Source of the DNA: Methylotenera sp.
GTDB taxonomy: Bacteria; Pseudomonadota; Gammaproteobacteria; Burkholderiales; Methylophilaceae
Assembly: GCA_027487055.1 (NCBI GenBank)
Contig: JAIYEJ010000023.1
Location: forward strand, 1 to 9,356
Length of the DNA stretch: 9,356 nucleotides
Direction of reading: 5' to 3'
Shown here: positions 1 to 5,710 of the stretch, piece by piece
Position numbering within the stretch: position 1 is the first letter of the stretch
How the letters are laid out: every line of letters begins with the position of its first letter
Translations under genes and position numbers: made by a program
The notes under the pieces: generated by a model
The model's database searches: none
What the model was told of the DNA's origin: nothing
Seen by the model: only the letters and a program-made list of their open reading frames with translations

Positions 1-1276
1 GATGCGGCTCTAATTCTTCAATTATCTCCATGGCGCGCAGTTTAGGTGCACCCGTGATTGACCCACCCGGAAAGCATGCTCTGAGTACATCGACAGATGT
101 GTTGTTGGGCTTTAATTTACCCACAATAAAGCTTGTTAAATGGTGAACATTAGCAAAGCTTTGAAGCTGAAAAAGCTTATTCACTTTAACACTGCCAACT
201 GCACAAGTTTTGCTTAAATCATTTCTGAGCAAATCTACTATCATGAGATTTTCCGCCTTATCCTTCAGGCTCGTCAATAGCTCGTTTGAGTATGCTAAAT
301 CTTGCTCTGCATCGCCCGACCTAGGGCGTGTGCCTTTAATGGGGCGCGTTGCGACGTGCCTCCCAGTAGTTTGTAAAAAGCGTTCTGGGGAATCAGACAG
401 CACCTGAAAGTTTTCAGTCTCATTCAGCGGCAGTTGCATATATGCCATAAATGGCGCGGGGCTAATTTCACGTAATTTTTGGTACATGGTCCAGCTATCG
501 CCCGATACTTTTGCAGAAAAACGCTGTGCCAAATTAACTTGGTAGCAATCGCCCTCTTTAATATAATTTTTAACCTTAGAAAAAGCCGTTTTATACATTG
601 GTTCTGGCAAGTTAGACTTCACATCAGAATTCACTTGAAAGCGACTTAAATCAATATCACTTGTATTAACATCATTTGCATCAACATTATTTAATGGCGC
701 TCTGGAGGCCTTATCGAATAGAGCTTCCAGCCTTGTCCAGTTCTTATGTGTCTCATCATTAAACCCGTGCGAAATTAAATGGCTACATTTTTCTCGATGA
801 TCAATAACCACTGCCCAGTCATAAACCCCAACCATCATTTCTGGAATTCCTGCTGCTGGCATAGCTTGATTTGGCAGTTTTTCTAAGCGCCTGCCTAAGT
901 CATATGCAAAATAACCTAATGCCCCACCTGCAAATGGTAGTGTTGTGCCTGCAACAGGCGACCCGCCATCCGGAAACAGCACCCCCACTTTAGGGGTTTT
1001 ATAATGAGCTAAGATGCTTTTGAGCAGCAAAAATGGATCTTCTTCAGAATATTCAACTTTTGCATTCTCTTTAATCGTTGTGTACTTTCCTTTTGTCACA
1101 AGCGTGATAAAAGGCTCTGCCACCAAAATATCATACCTTCCATACTGGCTTCCAGCCTTGCCTGTCAGTGGATTAATGGCCTGACCACTATCGAGCATCA
1201 TTGCCCAAGGCAAATGTGCAATAGGTGCAAATAAGCGCGCACTGTCATGATAATAAGTAAGTGTATGTTTAAGCAT
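1..1276 (-). CDS. pabB: Aminodeoxychorismate synthase component I, partial (C-terminus beyond left edge)
   Basis: This gene makes 4-amino-4-deoxychorismate from chorismate using ammonia from the PabA partner, the step leading to p-aminobenzoate for folate and, in H4MPT-users, for the methanopterin arylamine. About 425 codons read open from ATG (1276-1274) to the window edge. Chorismate-binding family motifs seen in order are GALGYFAYDLGRRL near residue 125, EGDCYQVNLAQRF near 235-250, PIKGTRPRSGDAEQ, and CFPGGSITGAPKLRAMEI near the cut. The Lys in PIKGT (K314, codon 335-337) is the residue that distinguishes PabB from anthranilate synthase TrpE, which has Ala there. Family members usually continue about 65 residues past the last visible motif, so only the extreme C-terminus is missing; a further fused domain beyond the edge cannot be excluded. 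The start overlaps the end of the mfnF-like gene by 8 bp, suggesting translational coupling and dedication of this copy to cofactor synthesis. Confidence 0.93.
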   Translation of the reverse strand, partial: MLKHTLTYYHDSARLFAPIAHLPWAMMLDSGQAINPLTGKAGSQYGRYDILVAEPFITLVTKGKYTTIKENAKVEYSEEDPFLLLKSILAHYKTPKVGVLFPDGGSPVAGTTLPFAGGALGYFAYDLGRRLEKLPNQAMPAAGIPEMMVGVYDWAVVIDHREKCSHLISHGFNDETHKNWTRLEALFDKASRAPLNNVDANDVNTSDIDLSRFQVNSDVKSNLPEPMYKTAFSKVKNYIKEGDCYQVNLAQRFSAKVSGDSWTMYQKLREISPAPFMAYMQLPLNETENFQVLSDSPERFLQTTGRHVATRPIKGTRPRSGDAEQDLAYSNELLTSLKDKAENLMIVDLLRNDLSKTCAVGSVKVNKLFQLQSFANVHHLTSFIVGKLKPNNTSVDVLRACFPGGSITGAPKLRAMEIIEELEPH

Positions 1277-2390
1277 GGATTTTTTGCTTAGTTTCAAGCT
1301 TATTTAAAGATTGAACTTGGTTTAAAGAGAGGTATAAATGTGCTACCGCATATGCAGGAAAACATACTTCCATGGCTTGATAATCATCAAAATGGTTCTC
1401 TAACACTTGCGAAACTGGCAAGTAAGTATGTCCCAACCCTTCTGCTAAATTTTTTACTAAAAAAGCACCTGCGCCTGCACCAATAATCGGCACATTAGGT
1501 TTTAAATTTTTTAACTGTTTTAAAATGGCTGACTTTATTTGGGCAATTTGCATAGTTCTGCATATAATCGCTAAATCTATCCAGTCTTTCAAAGACCTAT
1601 CTTCAACATCATGGCCAACCATACGCGCTAAGCGCCTTGCAGACTCGAGTACAGATTTGCCTTGTCCATCCGCCGTGTCAGCCATATCTGCATCTTGCGG
1701 CAACTCACCAGTTAAACGATACACATCAGCCATGGTGGCAAAATACTCGGCAGCTACATTGGTTTCGACACCATTAAAAAATAGTTTATTGCCTAAAGCC
1801 ATCACTGGCGTACGTATTACCCCTGTATATACTAAGTAATCACTTTGCATGCGCTCTGCGTCAGAAACGCTAGTTGTAAACACTTTTCCAGATTGGATAG
1901 GAATGATATCTGTTGTAGTACTGCCAATGTCGATAAATATTGCCTCTTGTGCATACTGAGCAAGCACACTTGTGCTCGCATGCCAATTTGCTGAGGCTAT
2001 ATGCATACTTAACACTGAAACCTGCTTAAAATCCACAAAACCATGGTTTGCTGCATAAAACTTAACATTTTTACCATCACCAATCAGTAAGCGATTTACT
2101 GTATTTGCAATTTTAAGCACACCACTATGTCGATTGGGAAATAGATCAACTAATTCACCTGTCATTGTGACGACATGTAGTACATCATTTGGTATGACTT
2201 GAAATGTAGTGAGTATCTCCGCAATTGCCTTTTGTAAGTGCTTTAAGCCACGCCATAGCAGGCAAGGTAATTGAAGCACTTGCAATAGCTCTCCATCAGC
2301 GGTCAAACTGACCGCTTTGACGTTTGCGCCACCAATATCCCAACCAATAACATGGACATTTGATGCCTTAAAATTATTTAAATCAAGCAT
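1269..2390 (-). CDS. mfnF: MfnF-like ASKHA-fold protein (COG1548, hydantoinase/oxoprolinase-type; H4MPT-linked C1 pathway protein)
   Basis: The 373-residue protein shows the actin/sugar-kinase/Hsp70 nucleotide-binding signature: phosphate-1 loop GWDIGGANVKA (residues 16-26), a second glycine-rich loop IDIGSTTTDII (153-163) and an adenosine-site motif IIGAGAGAFL (302-311). This arrangement matches COG1548, whose archaeal member MfnF joins the aminomethylfuran pyrophosphate unit to gamma-glutamyl-tyramine in methanofuran synthesis; bacterial homologues lie in methylotroph H4MPT islands and are often annotated only as H4MPT-linked C1 transfer pathway protein. The inferred role is coupling the furan and aryl parts of bacterial methylofuran. 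It starts inside the end of the mfnD-like gene (8-bp overlap) and overlaps pabB by 8 bp, so the three are almost certainly one operon. Family assignment is firm; the exact substrate in this organism is inferred. Confidence 0.85.
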   Translation of the reverse strand: MLDLNNFKASNVHVIGWDIGGANVKAVSLTADGELLQVLQLPCLLWRGLKHLQKAIAEILTTFQVIPNDVLHVVTMTGELVDLFPNRHSGVLKIANTVNRLLIGDGKNVKFYAANHGFVDFKQVSVLSMHIASANWHASTSVLAQYAQEAIFIDIGSTTTDIIPIQSGKVFTTSVSDAERMQSDYLVYTGVIRTPVMALGNKLFFNGVETNVAAEYFATMADVYRLTGELPQDADMADTADGQGKSVLESARRLARMVGHDVEDRSLKDWIDLAIICRTMQIAQIKSAILKQLKNLKPNVPIIGAGAGAFLVKNLAEGLGHTYLPVSQVLENHFDDYQAMEVCFPAYAVAHLYLSLNQVQSLNKLETKQKIHA

Positions 2391-3378
2391 GAATAATCGC
2401 TTTATTTTTCATGATTTTTGGCCAAACAAAATCAGGTTTTGTGAGCATATTGATAATCAACTCTGCAAGGTTGACTCCTGTTGCTTTATATAAGCCGGCA
2501 TAACTTGTGGTGAGGCGCGGGTTAATTTCTACCACGCAAACTTCATTGCCCTTAACAAGCACATCAATACCCACATAACCTGCTAGATCAGGCATTGCAT
2601 GGGCAATTTTTTTTGCAATTTTTTGAAATTCTTGCCAATGCACTTTCATACCATTCACTACACATCCTTTAAATTTAAGCTGTTTATTTTCTATAGTCAC
2701 CAATTGTGAATTGCAGCTTAAAATTTCAGCATTTCCTTTGTGCATCACACAAGAAATACTGGCATGTGAGCCCTCTTGAAACGCTTGTATCACATGCGTA
2801 TGTTGTCTACCGTTTTCTAAAAGCCAGTTTTGCAATTCATCACAATTATCAAAACATGCGGTATCACCACAACCCGCACCATCATTAGGTTTTGCAAGCC
2901 AAGAGATATCAGATTTTTGCCAATCGTCATAAGTGTATGTGGGAATTGTACTAATACCCGCTTTTTGTAAGGCCATACAAGTTGTTAGCTTTTCACTTGT
3001 CACTTTCACTGAAACCAATCCGCAACCTAGTATTTTCTTGCCATGACGTACCGCTATTAGGGTTAAATTATGCAACAAACCATCTGTTTCTGGGGCAATA
3101 ATCCATACTGCATCTGCACGTTTAATTTGTGCTTCCCATATTTTCCAAATATCGTCTTTACATTGTACTAATGTACAATTAGTCACATTGTTAGGGGGCT
3201 TCAAACGAGCATCCGCAGTTGTATATACCTGATATGGCAATTGAGATAGATCTCTTAATAAGGCATCGCGCATTAAAGCGCCTTCTTTTACGAGCGACTC
3301 TGGCAGTTGCTCTGCACATAAACCACCACCAGTGATAAACTCACACACAAATATTTTTTTTATTAGTTTATTTTGCAT
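2383..3378 (-). CDS. mfnD: MfnD-like ATP-grasp ligase (COG1821; tyramine/tyrosine-L-glutamate ligase family)
   Basis: The 331-residue protein has the features of COG1821 ATP-grasp enzymes: N-terminal EFITGGGL (13-20), APETDG (95-100), SEKLTTCMAL (128-137), the nucleotide-binding AKPNDGAGCGDT (162-173), GYVGIDVLV (267-275) and the metal-binding VEINPRLTTSYAGL (283-296). The characterised archaeal relative, MfnD, ligates glutamate to tyramine for methanofuran. Bacterial methylofuran from Methylorubrum is reported to carry tyrosine in place of tyramine, so the acceptor here may be tyrosine. The ATG at 3378 has only a weak GGA upstream and overlaps, head to head, the TTG start of the plus-strand HisA-like gene; no later in-frame start preserves the N-terminal motif. 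It leads the overlapping operon mfnD-mfnF-pabB. Any promoter must lie within the HisA-like coding region. Confidence 0.84.
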   Translation of the reverse strand: MQNKLIKKIFVCEFITGGGLCAEQLPESLVKEGALMRDALLRDLSQLPYQVYTTADARLKPPNNVTNCTLVQCKDDIWKIWEAQIKRADAVWIIAPETDGLLHNLTLIAVRHGKKILGCGLVSVKVTSEKLTTCMALQKAGISTIPTYTYDDWQKSDISWLAKPNDGAGCGDTACFDNCDELQNWLLENGRQHTHVIQAFQEGSHASISCVMHKGNAEILSCNSQLVTIENKQLKFKGCVVNGMKVHWQEFQKIAKKIAHAMPDLAGYVGIDVLVKGNEVCVVEINPRLTTSYAGLYKATGVNLAELIINMLTKPDFVWPKIMKNKAIIHA

Positions 3379-4086
3379 ATTATTCCAGTAATAGATTTAC
3401 TAAACGGCGTTGTAGTGCATGCAAAAAAAGGCCTGCGGCAACATTATCAGCCGATACAATCACAACTAAGCGCGTCTTACCAACCTTTAGATGTGGTTAA
3501 AAGCCTACTCGATTTTTATCCATTCACGCAATTATATATCGCTGATCTAAATGCAATTCAAAAATTAAACAGTAGTTACGCAACTAATTTAGAAGTTATT
3601 AAAGCCATACAACAACAATATCCAAAGCTTACTCTCTGGCTAGATGCTGGAATAAGCAATAGCGAAGAATTAGATATGTGGGATAAGCTAAAAGCAAAAA
3701 TAGTCTTGGGAAGTGAAAAGTTTACAAGTATTGGCAATTACTTATCACTAAGCTCTACAATCAAAAACTCTATTTTATCCTTAGATTTTTTTGTAGATGG
3801 TTATCATGGTCCTGCTGAATTGCTAACGCATCATGAGTATTGGCCGCAGGATGTTATTGTGATGACTCTTGTCAATGTGGGCGTAAATAGCGGAATTAAT
3901 ATAGAACTATTAAATAAGATGAGAGAAAACGCAGAAGGCTTTAATCTTTACGCGGCTGGCGGTGTAAGGAATATTGACGATTTAAATCTACTTAAATCTA
4001 TGCACATAAATGGCGCATTATTAGCAACATCTTTACATCAACGACAAATCACTACTGATGACATAAATGCAATCTTAAACGAATAA
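3373..4086 (+). CDS. HisA-like TIM-barrel protein of the H4MPT island (COG1411-type)
   Basis: The 237-residue protein begins with HisA-type beta-strand 1 (HIIPVIDLLNG) and ends with the typical phosphate-binding half AAGGVRN (194-200) and GALLATS (214-220). The two acidic residues used by HisA are present by position, D8 and D138 (SLDFF), but the first-half phosphate loop reads LDAGIS (90-95) instead of the canonical GGGIR, so it is probably not the histidine-pathway isomerase. Similar HisA-related proteins are encoded in methylotroph H4MPT gene islands and in methanogens; function unproven, cofactor biosynthesis inferred. The only start keeping beta-strand 1 is TTG at 3373, as a TAG lies at 3364-3366; the next upstream codon, ATT, is a less likely alternative. 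No Shine-Dalgarno is visible. It is the only plus-strand gene here, converges on hxlB across a shared terminator, and uses more rare codons such as ATA than the hxlA/tal genes. Confidence 0.8.
   Translation: MHIIPVIDLLNGVVVHAKKGLRQHYQPIQSQLSASYQPLDVVKSLLDFYPFTQLYIADLNAIQKLNSSYATNLEVIKAIQQQYPKLTLWLDAGISNSEELDMWDKLKAKIVLGSEKFTSIGNYLSLSSTIKNSILSLDFFVDGYHGPAELLTHHEYWPQDVIVMTLVNVGVNSGINIELLNKMRENAEGFNLYAAGGVRNIDDLNLLKSMHINGALLATSLHQRQITTDDINAILNE
3531..3561 (-). promoter_or_regulatory. Weak candidate promoter for the mfnD-mfnF-pabB operon, inside the HisA-like gene
   Basis: On the minus strand TTGAAT (3561-3556) is followed after 17 bp by TATATA (3538-3533), which overlaps an exact TATAAT (3536-3531). 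It lies about 150 bp upstream of the mfnD-like ATG, inside the opposite-strand HisA-like coding sequence. A promoter in this gene is expected because the hxlB transcript should end at the terminator near 4100, but AT-rich coding DNA easily produces such matches. Confidence 0.28.
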
Positions 4087-4114
4087 AAAAACCCGAGATA
4101 ATAACCCGGGTTTT
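4085..4114. terminator. Bidirectional Rho-independent terminator between HisA-like gene and hxlB
   Basis: Perfect 8-bp arms AAAACCCG (4088-4095) and CGGGTTTT (4107-4114) enclose an 11-nt loop. The minus-strand transcript ends in seven U (4091-4085), and the plus-strand transcript in four U. It sits 16 bp beyond the hxlB stop and directly after the HisA-like stop, so it can end both convergent transcripts; the U-tract favours the hxlB direction. Confidence 0.82.
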
Positions 4115-4130
4115 AATAAAGCATTAAAGA

Positions 4131-4667
4131 TTACTCTAGGTTTGCGTGTATTGCGCGCATACCTTCTTCTGTGAGGCCTTTTGCATGGATTAACTCAGAA
4201 ATTGCACCTTCTAAGAATATCAATGTAGAAAGTTCAAACTGTGAACCCATCGGCATACCATTTACCAATGGGAAACTATCATCTTGACCTACTTGCACGA
4301 CTAAATCAGCAACATCCGCCATTGCAGATGATTTTTTCATTGAAATCACAGCTAATTTAGCACCCACTTCTTTTGCTTTTTTAACAAATGGTAATAAGGT
4401 TGCAGTCCCCCCAGAGCCAGACACTAAAATCAATAAATCGCCAGCTTTAATTGCAGGTGTTACTACCTCACCTATCATGTATACGCTATAACCAGAGTGT
4501 ACCAAACGCATCGCAAAAAAACGTGATACTAATAAAGAACGACCTGCGCCGCCAATAAAGATACTGCCCGCTTGTTGCACTTCTTTGAGTAATTCGCCCG
4601 CTTTACTTTTATCTGTCGCATTTAAAATGCGTGTTAAGTTATCTAAAATAAACTGTTGATGATCCAT
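4131..4667 (-). CDS. hxlB: 6-phospho-3-hexuloisomerase
   Basis: The enzyme (also called PHI, hpi or rmpB) converts D-arabino-3-hexulose 6-phosphate to fructose 6-phosphate, the second step of RuMP formaldehyde fixation, in the cytoplasm. The 178-residue length is usual for the family. A single SIS (sugar isomerase) domain covers most of it: GGAGRS (39-44) in the sugar-phosphate site, VSGSGGT (82-88) as the phosphate-binding serine loop, and the C-terminal PMGSQFE (139-145) typical of this isomerase. The start is supported by AGAGGA (4682-4677), 9 nt upstream. It lies downstream of hxlA in the same direction, separated by 135 bp holding a strong terminator, so it may be expressed at a lower level than hxlA. 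A terminator follows its own stop. Confidence 0.96.
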   Translation of the reverse strand: MDHQQFILDNLTRILNATDKSKAGELLKEVQQAGSIFIGGAGRSLLVSRFFAMRLVHSGYSVYMIGEVVTPAIKAGDLLILVSGSGGTATLLPFVKKAKEVGAKLAVISMKKSSAMADVADLVVQVGQDDSFPLVNGMPMGSQFELSTLIFLEGAISELIHAKGLTEEGMRAIHANLE

Positions 4668-4676
4668 CGTAATATA

Positions 4677-4682
4677 TCCTCT
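4677..4682 (-). promoter_or_regulatory. Ribosome binding site of hxlB
   Basis: AGAGGA is placed 9 nt before the hxlB ATG at 4667. It begins only about 30 nt after the end of the hxlA terminator, leaving little room for a separate hxlB promoter. Confidence 0.7.
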
Positions 4683-4713
4683 TTTAAAGAAAGCCTTAGC
4701 CTTTTAAGTGTAT

Positions 4714-4748
4714 AAAAAATCCCGACGCATTACTGGGTCGGGATTTTT
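4714..4748 (-). terminator. Strong Rho-independent terminator between hxlA and hxlB
   Basis: A perfect 12-bp inverted repeat, AAAAATCCCGAC (4715-4726) and GTCGGGATTTTT (4737-4748), encloses a 10-nt loop. On the minus strand the hairpin ends in six U (4719-4714). It starts 54 bp after the hxlA stop and finishes 46 bp before the hxlB start, so it sits inside what otherwise looks like a two-gene operon and probably acts as a partial terminator setting the hxlA:hxlB ratio. The arms are symmetric, so it could also stop plus-strand read-through. Confidence 0.88.
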
Positions 4749-4802
4749 AATTGCTCATGTCAATAATTGCTTATTGATATTGGTTTGATTAAAACCGTAG
4801 AA

Positions 4803-5435
4803 TTAACCGTGAGCGATTTTTGTGATTTCTGCAGCAGAAGCAGCAGGATCAGCAGCACCGTAAATAGCAGCGCCAGCAACGATGATAGAAGCACCAGCGT
4901 CACGTACTTGTGCAGCTGTACCAGCTTTAACACCACCAGCAACAGAGATATCAACGCCTAATTTCAAACCAGCAACCATTGCTAAGTCAGCAAATGGCGT
5001 TTGGCCAGCAGCTTGTTGGTCTAAACCAGTGTGTACGCCAATGATGTGTGCACCTAATTTAGCAACTTCTTTAGTACGCGCTTCTTTGTCACCTACGTTG
5101 ATCAAGTCAACTTGTGCTTTTTTGCCGTATTTGTTTGCAACATCGATTACGCCTTTGATTGTACCGATATCAGCACAGCCAAGAACTGTACAGATATCTG
5201 CACCAGCTTTGTAGAATGGCTCAGCTTCGTAGAAGCCAGCATCCGTTGTTTTTAAGTCAACTAAGATTTTGTTATTTGGGAACTTGGCACGTAATGTTTC
5301 TAATAATTTGATACCGTTGTGCTTAATGCATGGTGTACCAATTTCTAAAATATCTACGTGTGGTGCAACTGTAGCTGCTAATGCAACTGTTGCGTCAAAA
5401 TCTAATGAATCTAATGCCATTTGGGTTTGTGCCAT
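4803..5435 (-). CDS. hxlA: 3-hexulose-6-phosphate synthase
   Basis: The enzyme (also Hps, rmpA) condenses formaldehyde with ribulose 5-phosphate to D-arabino-3-hexulose 6-phosphate, the formaldehyde-fixing step of the RuMP cycle. It belongs to the OMP decarboxylase superfamily of TIM barrels. From the ATG at 5435 it is 210 residues, the usual length, starting MAQTQMALDS. Key residues are D9 (ALDS), E31 (EIGTP), the D60-x-K62-xx-D65 signature (VDLKTTD), H135 (GVHTG) and the phosphate loop VAGGV (165-169). The reading frame stays open upstream to an ATG at 5468, but GGAGAG (5447-5442) 6 nt before the 5435 ATG and the family N-terminus decide for the shorter form. Its upstream region holds a promoter, a dyad and repeats; a strong terminator follows. 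Codon use looks like that of a highly expressed gene. Confidence 0.96.
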   Translation of the reverse strand: MAQTQMALDSLDFDATVALAATVAPHVDILEIGTPCIKHNGIKLLETLRAKFPNNKILVDLKTTDAGFYEAEPFYKAGADICTVLGCADIGTIKGVIDVANKYGKKAQVDLINVGDKEARTKEVAKLGAHIIGVHTGLDQQAAGQTPFADLAMVAGLKLGVDISVAGGVKAGTAAQVRDAGASIIVAGAAIYGAADPAASAAEITKIAHG

Positions 5436-5441
5436 GGTGTA

Positions 5442-5447
5442 CTCTCC
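5442..5447 (-). promoter_or_regulatory. Ribosome binding site of hxlA (decides the start)
   Basis: GGAGAG lies 6 nt before the ATG at 5435. The longer alternative start at 5468 has no such site and would place this site inside the coding sequence. Confidence 0.8.
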
Positions 5448-5448
5448 A

Positions 5449-5499
5449 ATTAAAAAATTATAATACATTAAAAAATTAATGCATCTTATTAAAAAATAA
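5449..5499. repeat. Triplicated A/T 12-mer in the hxlA leader
   Basis: ATTAAAAAATTA occurs exactly at 5449-5460 and 5467-5478, and with one change (ATTAAAAAATAA) at 5488-5499. Start-to-start spacings are 18 and 21 bp. The array lies immediately upstream of the hxlA ribosome binding site, so on the transcript it reads as three U6 tracts flanked by A/U. The block is very AT-rich, so part of the similarity could be chance, but two exact 12-mers plus an 11/12 match within 51 bp is notable. Confidence 0.6.
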
Positions 5500-5618
5500 T
5501 GTAACTATTTGATTAATTACAAAATCTACTTCAAATTACAACTAAAATCTATTGCTTAGAGCTATAAAATTTGGTTTATTTTTATTAACTATTAAGCCTG
5601 CATAAAGCCGAACACAGA

Positions 5619-5647
5619 ATGTTAAGTGTACAACGTGATTATGTCAA
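5619..5647 (-). promoter_or_regulatory. Sigma70-type promoter of hxlA
   Basis: On the minus strand a perfect -35 TTGACA (5647-5642) is followed after 17 bp by TAACAT (5624-5619), a 4/6 match to the -10 consensus. Transcription would begin near 5612, giving an untranslated leader of about 175 nt before the hxlA ATG. An alternative is an exact TATAAT at 5462-5457, which would give a leader of about 15 nt but has no good -35. Confidence 0.62.
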
Positions 5648-5658
5648 CGTTAATACAC
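5626..5658. promoter_or_regulatory. Imperfect dyad over the hxlA promoter -35 and spacer (possible operator)
   Basis: On the minus strand the arms are GTGTA (5658-5654) then AACGT, and ACGTT then TACAC (5630-5626). The outer and inner arm pairs are complementary, with a one-base asymmetry between them. The dyad covers the -35 and most of the spacer, a position where a repressor could block RNA polymerase. The regulator is unknown. Confidence 0.35.
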
Positions 5659-5700
5659 AAAATCGCGGCTTATTCTCCCATTTAGGGGATATGTCGCCAC
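5659..5700 (-). terminator. Weak hairpin after tal, possible terminator
   Basis: Following the tal stop on the minus strand, GTGGC (5700-5696) can pair with GCCGC (5669-5665, one G-U pair), with an inner TCCC/GGGA stem and a 6x6 internal loop between. The hairpin is followed by GATTTTG, so the U-tract is short. It lies just before the hxlA promoter, where a tal terminator would be expected, but it is much weaker than the two hairpins around hxlB. Confidence 0.3.
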
Positions 5701-5710
5701 TTAAATTCGA

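Noticed and set aside
210..407. Short plus-strand frame within pabB
   Set aside because: It lies opposite conserved pabB motifs including PIKGT, and shows no ribosome binding site or domain.
3373..4086. HisA-like gene as the histidine-pathway hisA
   Set aside because: The first phosphate loop is altered, no his genes are near, and it sits inside H4MPT/methylofuran genes.
4760..5214. Open frames antisense to or overlapping hxlA (4760-4954 minus, 4767-4961 plus, 4882-5214 plus)
   Set aside because: They are low-complexity shadows of the Ala/Val-rich hxlA coding sequence with no start signals or recognisable domains.
5436..5468. Extended N-terminus of hxlA from an ATG at 5468, adding 11 residues
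   Set aside because: The strong GGAGAG lies just before the ATG at 5435, and the family N-terminus begins at MAQTQMALDS; the extension is AT-rich leader that includes part of the 12-mer repeats.
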